Origin: Echiichthys vipera
Taxonomy: Eukaryota; Chordata; Actinopteri; Perciformes; Trachinidae
Reading direction: 5' to 3'
Assembly: GCA_963691815.1 (NCBI GenBank)
Contig: OY829662.1
Span: 27,890,232 to 27,954,231 of the forward strand
Length of the DNA: 64,000 nt
A program made the position numbers and the translations under genes. The notes beneath the pieces were generated by a model. It searched no databases. It saw nothing but the letters and a program-made list of their open reading frames with translations, and was not told where the DNA came from. Positions 21,672 to 33,369 of the stretch are shown one piece after another. Positions within the stretch are counted from its first letter, which is position 1. Each line of letters starts with the position of its first letter.

Positions 21672-21950
21672 AATGGTAAATGGACTTTTAATTATAGCGC
21701 CTCTAGTCTTCTGACTACTCGAGGCGCTTTCGTATTTTCACCCACTCACACAGACATTTACACTAATGGCAGTGGATATCTACATACCATCTAATCTAAT
21801 CTAACCATTCACACCACATTCACACACCCATGTGCAGCATGGGGAGCAATTTGGGTTTTAGTGTCTTGCCCAGGTACACTTTTACCGCTGATCTCTCGAA
21901 TGGAGGATGACCCACTCTACCACTGATCAACAATTAGCTAATTCCTTTAA
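21672..21950 (+). repeat. Teleost SINE-like repeat
   Basis: Starts 'taatggtaaatggactttta', runs through 'tcacacagacatttacacta' and 'gtgtcttgcccaggtacact', and ends near 'gacccactctaccactgatc'. This order of motifs is that of a widespread fish repeat whose 3' part resembles a tRNA-like B-box region. No protein is encoded. Confidence 0.65.
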
Positions 21951-22069
21951 ATAGCCATTCAGAGTGCTGAGACAATTGTACCGAGAAGATAAGTTTTGAC
22001 TCCTTCTCCAGAGAATGTCATGGAACAATTTTTTGGCACTGTCCCAGACTTCCACTAAATGTTGAAGAG

Positions 22070-23235
22070 ACGTGTCAAGCAAGACAGCCCCTCCAAACCC
22101 AAAGCTTTCAGCATTTCTGGACGAATCTCATCAATTCCCGGGGTTTTGCCACTGTGGAGTTGTTTGACTACCTCAGTGACTTCCGCCAGAGATAGACAAT
22201 AATTCCCCATCAGCTTTCAGCTCTGCCTCTACAAAAGAGGGCGTGTTAGTCGGATTAAGGAGTTCCTCAAAGTGCTCCTTCCACCGCCCAATTACCTCAT
22301 CAGCTGAGGTCACCAGCGTCCTGTCCTTACTGTTAACAGCCTGAACGGTTCCCTGTTTCCCCCTCCTGAGATGTCGAATGGTTTTCCAGAAGCACCTTGG
22401 TGCCGCCCGAAAGTCCTTCTCCATGACTTCTCCAAACTTCTCCCACACCCGCTGCTTTACCTCTGACACAGCAGAGGCTGCAGCCCTTCTGGCCCGTCAA
22501 TACCTTGCAACTGCCCCTGGAGTCTTCTGGGATATCCTGGAAGGCCTCCTTCTTCAGTCGGACAGCTTCCCTCGACCACTGGTGTCCACCACGATGTTCG
22601 AGGGTAACCGCCCCTTGAGGCACGTAAGACCTTGAGGCCACAGCTCACCGCTGCAGCTTCAGCAATGGAAGCTTTAAACATTGCCCACTCCGGTTCAATG
22701 CCCCCAACCTCCACAGGGATGCCGGAAAAGCTCTGCCGGAGGTGTGAGTTGAAGGTCTCTCGGACAGGGGCCTCCTCCAGACGTTCCCAGTTCACCCGCA
22801 CTACTCGTTTGGGCTTACCTGGTCTGTCTTGATGGTGATCAGTTGACAGCTCTGCCCCTCTCTTCACTCGAGTGTCCAAAACATATGGCCTCAGATCAGA
22901 TGATACGATCACAAAATCGATCATCGACCTTTGGCCTAGGGTGCTCTGGTACCAAGTACACTTATGAGCATCCTTATGTTCGAACATGGTGTTTGTTATA
23001 GACAATCCGTGACTAGCCAAGAAGTCTAATAACTGACGACCACTCGGATTTAGATCAGTCTAAATAGAGTCTTTGTGAACCATTCTTTGTCCGGCCCCTC
23101 ACATGAGACCACTCTGCCATGGGAGACCCTGCCAGGAGTACTAGGCTCCAGACAACACAGCCCTCAGGTTCACAGGGACACACAAACCTCTCCACCACGA
23201 TAAGGTGATGGTTCCCGGAGAGGATGCAGGTTTTT
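22070..23235 (-). mobile_element. RTE-like LINE fragment (endonuclease to RT start), antisense
   Basis: Minus strand, from 23,235 to 22,070. The leader contains 'LIVVERFVCPCEPEGCVVWS'. The endonuclease C-terminus follows: 'ASHGLSITNTMFEHKDAHKC', 'MIDFVIVSSDLRPYVLDTRV' and 'KRGAELSTDHH' (about 23,020-22,840). The linker has 'VVRVNWERLEEAPVRETFNS', and after frameshifts 'FWKTIRHLRRGKQGTVQAVN' and 'VIGRWKEHFEELLNPTNTP'. The end at about 22,080 ('GIDEIRPEMLKA'-like) is just before the RT palm. It belongs to the group often labelled Rex3/RTE in fish; that label is from memory. Deletions and frameshifts inactivate it. Confidence 0.82.
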
Positions 23236-23239
23236 TTTT

Positions 23240-25355
23240 CAAAATTTGGGCTGAGGCTGGCAAGGGAGCGGAAAATTTTCATGCACGTGCATGAGAGATG
23301 AGAGATGAAATGTGCACACTTCGTGCCCAGCCACTGAATACTGAACTAACATTATGTGCACAAAACCATGTGCACCTGACCTTTCTCATTCATATAACTC
23401 TGTCACCCGCAGCCCAAGTACCAAAACAGTTCCATATAAAATATCACTCACTGTTTACATTAATATTATTATCATTTCCAACCTTATTATTTGTGAGCAG
23501 TAAGTGTGCCAGGGATGACGTCAAAACCAGTGAGTTTAGCATCGCGCAGGTCATCAGAAAACAAGACCTGTGACTCACATTTATGATGGTTACACGTTTT
23601 CTTCAGTCAGTCTACACATTTGAATACATTTTTTTATCATATTTGAATTATGAATTCTATCTTTTATTGTTAAAAAGTCGCTGATTTTCCGCGACATTAT
23701 GAGGTCTGTGAAGAATTAAATATAGGTGAAACACGGGTTTTTGTATGAAACTTTGTGTTTCAAAAGTAACACAGTCCTCCTGCAGCAAATGAAACCACCG
23801 CGTTGCTCTGCTCTGGTGGGGTGCGTTCATACTCAGCACAATGTTTGATCGGAGCGGAGATATTTTTTTAGCAAAGCTGGCAGATAGAAAGGGTTGACTC
23901 AAATGAGCTGGATGATATGTTAGCAGCTTGTAATGCTTATTAATGTAAAGTTGTGATTGGTGATAATTTGTAGCATAAAATATAAATGAGGAAGGAGATA
24001 GTGAGATACTCGCTACCACTGCATTTCTAGTTGTGATGAAACAGAGAAAATACCGTTTATTTCCCTGATTCACTGCTTTCTTCTGGATTACGGCACTCCC
24101 TGTCCTTATTCATTGTATTGCTCGCTTGACCCCCCCATCTTTCTTCTCTCTCTTTCTCTCTCCGTCCCTGAGCTGCGTGGGAACACAAGCAGCGCATCAA
24201 TGTCATTTTGCACCCCTTCTGCTCAGTTTCTAGCACGGCGGTAGACAATTTCATCGAGGCGGCCGCCTCAAAATTTATAATGCAGAAAAACCCTGAAATG
24301 AAAAAATAGCATCAGTTCAGAGACATGTACTTACACTCATAAAGTCTGTCTTTGGAGGCCAGAAAAAAAGTAATTCTGTCTTTAGTCTTCGTTCAGTGTC
24401 TACAAGAACATCTAATGAAGTGGCTGGTGAATGTAACTATCTTAATGTTTGCATGGTGTCTGTTGTGACAAGTTTATACCCAGCACATGAAACCTTACCT
24501 GGTCTGGTCTGCTGAGATGAAGACGGGGTGGGTGAGCTGGAGTCCAGTAGCCGTAGATCCTAGGCCCTATTTCAGAAAGCACAATTATTTTTCAGGATAG
24601 TTTTTTTTCAATCTTCAACTATATTTTTTAAGTTATGAATTAATGTAGAACACAGAATACAACTTTATTGTGTTGACTTATTGACACTTTCCCTCCTCTC
24701 ACTAAGGCTCTTCGCTTTAAAGATAAATTTGCACAGTCGGCATATTCAGTACATGCATTAATATCTCTATAGGGCTTGGTTTGTCTCTGACAGTTAATGC
24801 ACTATTGATGACAGCCAAGTCTAGTTGACCTTAAAGAACTGTTTAAACACAGACTTTATTTCTAATGGAGAAATGGCTTCAAGAATTATATGCATCATAA
24901 TCTGAGGTGTTTGTTCAATCAGGTTAAAGGCTTTAATTTTACAAGCTTGCTCCTTCTGTTAATGCCAAATGTAGTCTTTACACTGTTTCTAAGATACTCT
25001 AAGATCCTTAGCTCAAAGTTGTCTTTGTTAAAATATATTTGCATGTCCTCAAACGAACATTCACACTGCCGGAACTTACTATAGGTGAAACCAACACCCT
25101 ATTTAAGTCCACAAAGCTCATGTTGTGCTAAGATCTCTACACATATCGAAAATGAAGCTCCAAATATTTAACGTTCACCATTCGCAGTTTGAATCTTAAC
25201 ACCATCATATAGCATTTCCAAGTCTTCATACAACCTGCCCAAAATTCCATCCACTCCATATTCAGACAACTCACTGTATAGTAAAACATTAGCATCTTAT
25301 TCTTGGAAGCATAAGAACCAAGTGGGTTGAAGATTTTAATTTTATCAGAGTTAAT
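23240..25355. other. No recognisable gene
   Basis: About 2.1 kb with several short open frames on both strands, none with a recognisable domain or paired splice signals. A minus-strand 'ccagaccag|gtaagg' near 24,495 looks like a splice donor but no adjoining exon can be defended. Confidence 0.5.
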
Positions 25356-25357
25356 GA

Positions 25358-25478
25358 TTATGGGCCCTGCGATAAACTGGCGTACTGTCCAAGGTGTACC
25401 CCGCCTCACGCCCGATGTCAGCTGGGCTCGGCTCCACAACCCCTACAGGAACAAGCGGTTGAAGATGAATGAACGAAT
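25358..25478 (+). repeat. Teleost SINE-like repeat, second copy
   Basis: Same family as 838-1012: 'gggccctgcgataaactggc', 'gtgtaccccgcctcacgccc' and 'aagcggttgaagatgaatga', followed by a (GAAT)n-like tail to 25,490. It abuts the pseudogene on the other strand. Confidence 0.8.
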
Positions 25479-25489
25479 GAATAAATGAT

Positions 25490-25955
25490 TATCTGTAAAG
25501 CAGAGGATCGGGCTGAAATTAAAGGGTGTGCTTTCATGAGCTCTCTATCTATGATGTCATACAGATATCCACTTCTGTATTTTTTAGGCTGATTGATCGT
25601 TTCCAAAACTTTTGGATGGGAAAATAACTGTTCTAAACTTTTAATCAGAAGTATATTATGAAAACATTTGGTTATTGTGGAGAGGACCCTTTTGTCCCTT
25701 TTTTCTGCAAGCAGGCTGTATACCCAACAGGAACCTCCTCTGACTCCACAAAATTGAAATTTTCCTTCATCACATTGTTCTGCCTGTATATTGTTGCAAC
25801 AGAGCAAAATGGATCCTCAATTCGGTCAAATACTGCCATAGCTTCCTTTTCAAGTTCACTTCCTTGATGTTGTTGGGATACAGTTTGTAGCTGACTCTTC
25901 AGATTAGTCACCAACCTTGCTTGATATTGCTGCATTGCTGGCAAGACAAACCTCT
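25490..25955 (-). pseudogene. Broken internal exon of a teleost multicopy uncharacterised gene
   Basis: A minus-strand acceptor 'cttgtttttcag' ends at 25,956. The following frame reads 'RFVLPAMQQYQARLVTNLKS' and then 'AVFDRIEDPFCSVATIYRQN', 'NFVESEEVPVGYTACLQKKG' to a stop at 25,672. In another frame it resumes with 'IKSLEQLFSHPKVLETINQP' and 'DIIDRELMKAHPLISARSSA', LQIIIY. The order (FDxxxDPF...VxVGxxxxxxKG...LLSHPxVL...FxxHPLF..xxxALQI) matches an uncharacterised protein family present in many copies in fish genomes. A frameshift near 25,690 breaks it. Function is unknown. Confidence 0.6.
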
Positions 25956-25959
25956 CTGA

Positions 25960-26535
25960 AAAACAAGCAAGAAAGAAGAGAAAATAACATCCAAACAGTC
26001 TAGTTGTAGATACTCTAGGTTAATTGAATCAATGGTGTGACTATCAAGTAAAATATTCAATAAAGAAAAAAATAATAAAGAAAAAATAATAACAATTAAT
26101 AACTTTAATTTATTAAAAAGCTCACACAGATCTCAGACTCAACCAATTAAATGTAGGGTCTTGACTCACGTTAAGATTATGAGATTGATTGATGAGAAAT
26201 GTATCGTTAATCAAGTAAATATTAGCTATTACCAATAATTATCAAAGATAATAATAAAAATGACTCTAATTAAACAGGAGTTCCTCGGGGCACCACCTTC
26301 AAGTTATGAAGGAAGTGATAACTAATATAAAAGTAAAAAGAATAAATAAACTATTAATCAAGGGTTAAAACTAATTAATGCAATAGTTTACTCAGTTGAA
26401 GGATTTTAAATTTATTTTCTTAGAAGAGGCCGGCACATTCACCTTTGTGTTATGTTAAATAAACAGACATATTGTAAAAACAAACATTTAGTAACAAATT
26501 AATAAATGCAACAAACAAAACACACACAAAAAACT
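25960..26535. other. AT-rich, no gene seen
   Basis: Simple AT-rich DNA with AATAAT-type runs. It could be intronic to the pseudogene on the minus strand, but I see no further exon. Confidence 0.5.
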
Positions 26536-26555
26536 AAAGTGTGTGTGTGTGTGTG

Positions 26556-26603
26556 TGTGTTAGAGAGGGCCTCCTGTTCTTCTCTTTGGCCCTCTCTAAC
26601 ACA
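26556..26603. repeat. Perfect 16-bp inverted repeat with 16-nt loop
   Basis: The left arm 26,556-26,571 (TGTGTTAGAGAGGGCC) is the exact reverse complement of 26,588-26,603, with loop 26,572-26,587. It directly follows a short (GT)n tract at 26,538-26,560, whose last bases are part of the stem. Confidence 0.9.
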
Positions 26604-26704
26604 TGAGTCGGTCTGTACCCCCCTTTCAAGGTGTGAACATTTCTATCACACAATAAGCACAATCAAAGAGTGACCTATTGTATACCTAATGATTATTATT
26701 ATTA

Positions 26705-29700
26705 TTATTAGGGCCTGAGCGGAGATTGCAAGCCGCCTAGCGAAAGCCGTAATGAAATCGTGCTGTTTATTATTAGGGCCCGAGCGGCAACTGCAAACCC
26801 AACAGGAAGTCGGCCATTTTGTTTTTCATTTATTCTGCTCAAACTCACACAAATTTCGCCCGCTCGACTTCAAATTTGCTACAGGTTATCTCCAGACCGA
26901 GCAGAGATAAAGTTGTGCTCTGCAAGTCCGTAGGTCAAAGGGTGTGGCTGCTAGGGCTCAACAAGCTTTCATTGTTCGCCATCTACATACAAGTGGCGCT
27001 AACGCCCACATACTTGATCCAATCAACTTCAAACTTGCTGGACATGATGATGGCTCAGTCCTGATTCGCCAAATGTATTAATATCCCACTTTACTCATAG
27101 CACCCCCTGGTGGTAACAGGAAGTGAACAAATACATACTTGACCATCAACTTCATTCCACTTCTAAGACATGCAGAACAAGTTGTTGAAGCTACATTATG
27201 AATGCTGTGAAGCTACGAGTAAAGGTGTCCTTGTGCAACACGGTGACCATCCATTCCTTGCCAAGAAAAGACGTTTGACTTTTTGATTTCTTTAATGAAC
27301 TCGTATCATCATGAAAATTGATACACAGGTCAAGGCTGGCAAGGTCTTTGATCTGAGAGGGGCGACACCTAAAGGCTTAGCGAAATGCCTCTAAAGCGCC
27401 CCTTTTAATTTCTTAGATACCCCTCCCTATAGGGCTTTTTTTCGACTAGCAGCATGAAAATTACTACACCTACTAAGTCTACCAGATGAACAAAATGGCA
27501 CCAATGGTCTACTCCAAACAAGAAGTCAGCCATTTTGATTTTAACATGTCATTTTGGCATGATTACAACATGTTCTTCATGCCCCAATTTTCGCCCCTTT
27601 CCCAAACTGGAAAAGTTGTCTTACTTTGCATGTCCCTCTGGCCAGATCTGAAATTCGATATTTTTGGGTGGTCCCACATGGTCGATGCAAAATGGCGAAA
27701 TAGCTCCCCCTACAAACTTTCAAAATCCCCTTAGGGAAGTCAGGTCACTCTGTCCTACGCTTACGAAAATCGGTACACATATATATCATACCCAGATATG
27801 CAAAAAAAGCCTCTTGCCATTATGACATCAACCCAACAGGAAGTCGGCCATTTGGTTTTTTAATTTATTCCGATCAAATCAAACTCGTCCCACAGATTTC
27901 ACCTGATTAGCTTCAAATTTGCTACAGGTCATCTACAGACCGGGCTGAGCTGAAGTTTTGCTCTGCACGTCTGTAGGTCAAAGGGCGTGGCTGCTAGGGC
28001 TCAACAAACTTTGTTGCTCACCATCTACATACGAGTGGCTATAAATACAAAGTTGGTGAAGCTGCATTTTGAATGCTGTAAAGTTATGAGTAATGGCATC
28101 CGTGTGGCGACACAATTCCTCACCAAGAGAATACGTTTGACTTTTTAATATCTTTAATGAACTCGTATTGTCATGAAAATTAAGATACGGGATGACTACC
28201 TCAACACCTCTATATATCTTGCTCATGTCACCCTCCTTGTGGAAACAGGAAGTGCCATATTTTACATTGACATAGTTTGATTCGCTCCAAACTTCACATG
28301 TGTGATGGGGGACCGCCCCTGAACACACCAGATCAAATGTGGTGACTGCGCCCTGGTGGATGAACCATCAACTACTCATATCTCCTTCATGCTTTGTCCG
28401 ATTCGCTCCAAAATTCACGTGTGTGATGAGTGAACGCCCCTGAACTTTACGCCGCAACCCCAACATGCCTCAGGAACAAACTTGCGTGGAAGAGCGAGGG
28501 CCCATTTATCACTCTTTCAAACACACATGGAAATCGGTACACATATGTATCATAATACCCAGATATGCAAAAAAGCCTTTTGCCATCATGACCTCAACCT
28601 AACAGGAAGTCGGCCATTTTATCAGCGTCAAATTTGCTAGAGGTCATCTACCAACCGAGCTGAGCTTATGTTGTGCTCAGGAAGTTTGTAGGTAGAAGGG
28701 CATGGCTACTAGGGCTCAACAAACTTTTGTTGCTCGCCATCTAAATACGAGTGGCTCTCAAGCCCACATACTTGATCCAATCAACTTCAAAATTGCTGGA
28801 CGGCTCCACCCCGATTTGCCCAATGTATTAATATCCTGCTTTACTCATAGCGCCCCATGGTGGTATCAGGAAGTGAACTAAAATTTCTTAAAAATACATA
28901 CTTGCCCCATCAACTTAATTTTACTCCTAACACATGCAGAACAAGTTGATGAAGCTACATTTTAAATGCTGTAAGCTACGAGTAATGGCGTCCGTGTGGC
29001 GACACAATTCCTCGCCAAGAAAATGTTTGACTTTTTTTGTCTTTAATGAACTTGTATCATCATGAAAATTGATGAACAGGCTAAGTATGACTATCTCAAA
29101 GGCTCTATATATCTTGTTCATGTCGCTCCCTTGTGGAAACAGGAAGTGCCATATTTTACATTGACATAGTTTGATTTACTCCAAACTTCACGTGTGATCA
29201 GGGTCCACCTTGATCACACGAGACCACATGTGGTGACTGCCCCCTGGTGGATGAACTATCAACTTATATCTCCTTCATGCTTTCTCCCATTTGCGCCAAA
29301 ATCCATGTGTGTGATGAGGACTGCCTCTGAACACACCCCTCCACAACGTCGCCTGATGGACGAACGAAAAATTGCATTTTTTGCCTCCTTTCTGATTTTT
29401 TCTCCCTTCACAACGCAGCCCCGACATGCCTCAGGCCCTGCAGTTGAGTGGGCCCGTTCATCGCCGCTTGCGGCTTTTATTATTATTATTCCCACAATTT
29501 TTAATTCCCCAATTTAGCCCCTTTGCCAAACTGGAAAACATGTCCAACTTTGCATGTCTCTCTGGCCTGATCTGAAATTCGATTTTTTTTGGGTGGATGC
29601 ACATGGTCGACGCAAAATGACGAAAGGTGCCCCCTACAAATTTTTAAAATCCCGGGTCACTTTGTCACACACACACGGACATATGTACCCAGTTATGCAA

Positions 29701-30445
29701 AAAAGTCTCTTTCCATCATGACCTCAACCAAGCAGTTAGTCTGCCATTTTTTTTAATGTATTCTGCTCAAAATGAACTCCTCCCACAGTTTTTGCCCTAT
29801 CAACTTCAAATTTGCTACAGGTCATCTACAGACCAAGCTGAGCTAAAGTCCTGCTCTGAAAGTCTGTAGGTCAAAGGGCGTTGCTGCTAGGGCTCAACAA
29901 ACTTTTGTTGCCCGCCATCTACATACGAGTGGCTCTCACGCCCACATACTTACATACCTACCCAATCAACTTCTAACTTGATGGACATGATGTGGGCTCC
30001 ATCCTGATTCGCCCGATGTATTAATATCCCTCTTGATGCATAGCGCCCCATAGTGGTAACAGGAAGTGAACTAAAATATCTTAAAAATACATACTTCACT
30101 TGCTTAGATACGCAGAACAAGTTGGTGAAGCTACATTATGATTGCTGTGAAGCTACAAATAATGGGTCCTACTGCCCCCTGGTGGATAAACCATCAACTT
30201 GTCATAACTCCTTCATGCTTTGTACAATTCACTCCAAACTTCACATGTGGGCTGAGGGACAGCCCCTTTGTGCGCTCATCCAGAACTTGCTTAGCGCCAC
30301 CTTGAGGATGAACAAAAAATTGCAGTAATGCCTCCTTTCTTTTTTTTCTCCCTTTTTGCTTCAAGTTACAGCCCCAACATGCCTCAGGCCCCGCGGTTGC
30401 GTGGGAGAGCGAGGGCCTGATCATCGCTGCCACTTTGGTTTTCTT
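26705..30445 (+). repeat. Modular non-autonomous transposon-like repeat complex 2
   Basis: Four repeats of a module. Each has 'aacaggaagtcggccatttt' (about 26,800, 27,836, 28,602 and a diverged form at 29,730), followed by 'gtcaaagggcgtggctgcta' and 'gggctcaacaaact', then 'catctacatacgagtggct'. The 5' motif 'attagggcccgagcgg' is at 26,772, with a partial one at 26,707. The 3' motif 'gggcccgttcatcgccgctt' and 'gcggctttta' is at 29,450-29,480, and related ends occur at 28,500 and 30,410. A second unit begins directly after the end at 29,480. No protein-coding content is credible. Confidence 0.7.
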
Positions 30446-30794
30446 TCTGGAAGCAGCTGCCATTTTCACAAAGGTCCAGCTGGGATAGCCACAAGTTGTG
30501 AAAGCGCCTCTCAGGTGCTTGCGTTCTTCCCCTTGGGCCTGTGAGCTGGTGGGTACGTTATCAGCTCTGTGTTGCAGTGTTCTGATAACTCCAAGCAAAA
30601 GTACAGAAATCATCTCTAAACAGAGGAGCCCTTTCATCTCTTCCCAGTTAAGACTCAATAGAGCACCAACAAAGTCAAAACCTACTTCCCACCAACGACA
30701 GTCACGGCAGTCGTTGGCACTTGGAGCACAAAGGGTGGAAGTGACATCATTGGCATTGTGAGAGGTTAAATACCTGGATCTCCACACCAGTTAG

Positions 30795-30940
30795 TTGGAC
30801 CAGTCCTAGCCTAGTCAGTTGCGTACATGAATTGAGGAAGCCTCTTGGATGAGAGGTGAAATGTCTTCCAAGACTGAAATTGCTTTGGGGATAACGATGA
30901 CCTGGACAAATGAGAACATTCACAAGCTCATATTGTTTCA
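30795..30940 (+). repeat. Interspersed repeat, partner of 7,858-8,010
   Basis: Reads 'gaggaagcctcttggatgag', 'aggtgaaatgtcttccaaga' and 'gataacgatgacctggacaa'. It is inverted relative to the copy at 7.9 kb. Confidence 0.65.
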
Positions 30941-30944
30941 TTTT

Positions 30945-31145
30945 TCTGGAGCATGTGGCCGTTGGCGTGGCTGCGACTATTAGTATCATGTTATAAAACA
31001 GGAAGTTGCTGTAACTTCAGTATACATTGCCCAATCTTTACCAAATTTCTGATGATCGATGAGTCTGATCCTGAACAGAACCCCATCTAATTATTCACTC
31101 ATAGACAGAGAGCCCCCTATTGGCGACAGAAAATATGTGGCTTTT
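30945..31145 (+). repeat. Fragment of repeat complex 1 family
   Basis: Contains 'aaacaggaagttgctgtaac', 'acattgcccaatctttacca' and 'gagccccctattggcgac', which match modules at 6,735-6,770 and 7,030-7,070. From 31,150 to 31,600 no gene is seen. Confidence 0.7.
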
Positions 31146-31609
31146 TGGGGAAACAAAACCTGCATTCGAAACATTTGAGTGGCAGCATTTTCATATCAAG
31201 TCATAATTGTATTTGTTCACCAAATGTGGGTAATAATGTCATATGTACAGCAGTGATTAAATGCTATTAGATAAATGTTTTGCAAACAATGTTGTTGCGG
31301 GAAAAATAAATGTTGGATAAACCTATATTAAAACACACATTAAATAACACAATTCATAAAAAATGGATGGATGATTTAATACTTTAATAATGTTTTACAA
31401 ATTCATGAATAAAAAAAAATACACTGATGAAACCTATCTAGCTTTGTTAAATACCAATTGCACACAACCTTCACCTGTTACTAGTCCAACTTAGTCTGCC
31501 TTGTCACTACTATGGTAAAAACAACACACAATCCCCTTGTGGACGCTAAAATAAGTTGGCAACACTACTGCGGCTTGTGTCACAGTTTGAGAAAAGCCCT
31601 TGTTTGTCA

Positions 31610-32130
31610 TATATGTGCATACTGTTGAGGACTTGCCAATGTCATCCTTAAAATCTCAGCGATTATGGTACTGAGTGGTTTCATCCAAACAAGTAACTTG
31701 CCTAAATGTTCTTTAAACAAAGCCATGGGATATGACGATGGGCGATAAACTATTGCTATTAAAATACCAAATTTAGCAAAGCTGTAAACCGAACACTCCA
31801 AATTGACATTTGGTACCTCGACTATGTTAAATGTCAAATTTTCTGCACAAAACATTTCAACTCCACCACGTTGCCGGCTTTGCAATTCCATCAATGCTGG
31901 GGTATTGCTGCTGTAACACAAACTTCGTGGACAATTATGGGAAATGTAACCATCAATCTTTATAGCATCTATTGATGAAGCAGCAGGTAGCCACGTTTCT
32001 GTAACAGCAATAAGGTTAGGCTGCAGCTGCTGTGTACACACTGCTACATGTGCAGTCAAACTTTGAAGATTCATCATAAACAGTAAAAGTATGTGCATTG
32101 ATGTTGTAACTTGGGACATTTCCTTCAAAG
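31610..32130 (-). pseudogene. Helentron AP endonuclease domain remnant
   Basis: Minus-strand frame with 'QLQPNLIAVTETWLPAASSI', 'DGYISHNCPRSLCYSSNTPA', 'LQSRQRGGVEMFCAENLTFN' and 'FAKFGILIAIVYRPSSYPMA'. TETWL and the VYRP motif are conserved in exonuclease-endonuclease-phosphatase folds of CR1-type LINEs and of Helentrons. The expected 'GDFN' catalytic motif is destroyed after 'PLSTIIAEI', so the domain ends in an unrelated frame. Its position downstream of the helicase supports the Helentron reading instead of a separate LINE. Confidence 0.82.
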
Positions 32131-32181
32131 AAAGGGGTCATACTCTAAATTGCATTTTTAATATCTTTGCAATAGATGGAT

Positions 32182-33340
32182 TCATCTTAAAAATCCCTGA
32201 TTACCAACCCTGACAGAGTTCTGACCTAACTCAGAGCCACATGAGGCTGTCCGTATGAGGAAACGTGTTCTCGTCACTGGGATAGACGTGTAGATGTGTG
32301 TCACTGTGCCACATACTCCATTAACCAGACCGTCTAATTCATCTACATTTTTACACAACAATACACAAGCATCGATGCCCGATTTGCGATTCAGCCAAAC
32401 ATGTGTTATACTGTATGTTTTTCTGTGATGTCCATTCTTCAACTCAAGCTTTCCTGTTTACTTACTGTTTATAAAATCTTGAGCCTCTATTTCAATATAA
32501 TCAGAAGTATTAAACAGCTGCTGAATATTTTGCTCATTGATTATTTATAGGAAAAATGATGTAAAGCTGAGCTGACTTCACCGGTTTTACAACGTTTTAA
32601 TATCTGAACATCAGTGTGGAGCCTCTGGGTCCCTTTCAAACGAGTTCTGACACTGTTCAACAACTCTGCAAGCACATGATCTTTTGGCCTAACAATGTTT
32701 TTTAATTCAACAACTCTTAACAGGTTAGACCACAAATCTATACCTACATCTTTAATATATAGTGGTTTGCCTTTCACTGGAGGCAACTGGAAAAAATCTC
32801 CTGCAGCTATAACACTAACCTTCCCAAAAGGGGAATTTTCACCAGATTGCTTAATCTGATGTAATCTCCTATCATGGTTTATGATCAACCATGGAGATTT
32901 TGTTAATTATCAAAATCTGCAAACCTCTACATTTATTAGGTAAAGAATTCAGCTTTTCCTCACCTAAAGGCGTATGGCAAACGCACATCCTTTACTATGT
33001 TAAAAGTGCTGTTGATTGTAGCAGCATGCAAATGATATGCAGCTATCCCTGTAGGAGCTGTTAACACCACGCAAATGTCGTCAGGCTGATAACTCAGTGG
33101 TGAGAATAACCTCATCGCCTCAATTAAGTGGCTCTTTCCAGTACCTGCACCACCTGTAATGAAAACATGCAATGGGTCTGGATTTTTACCCATCGCTTTA
33201 TCTAAACACCACTGTCTAGCCTGATAGAAAATACAAATCTGGGTCTCATTTAGAGATCTAAGTAACGCCAGATCATCACTTCTGCACATGAAGCCATTTC
33301 TCCTTTCTAAATGAGCAACTTGCTCCCAGCTCACTGCTAA
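32182..33340 (-). pseudogene. Helentron Pif1-like helicase remnant
   Basis: Superfamily 1B helicase motifs in order on the minus strand: Walker A 'ITGGAGTGKSHLIEAM' (33,154-33,110), 'VVLTAPTGIAAYHLHAATIN' (33,065-33,005), a Walker B remnant 'LIINKISMV' (about 32,925-32,900), 'VIAAGDFFQLPPVKGKPLYI' (32,810-32,750), 'VVELKNIVRPKD' and, after a gap, 'RKSGIDACVLLCKNVDELDG' followed by LVNGVCGTV. In Pif1 relatives Walker B is 'IIDEISM'; here Asp and Glu are Asn and Lys, so ATP hydrolysis would be lost. A stop follows at about 32,885. Confidence 0.88.
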
Positions 33341-33369
33341 ATCTATCTAATTAATCTACAGCCTGTTTT

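Noticed and set aside
24057..24560. Minus-strand donor-like 'cagaccag|gtaagg' as evidence for a gene
   Set aside because: No matching exon reading frame or acceptor could be defended nearby.
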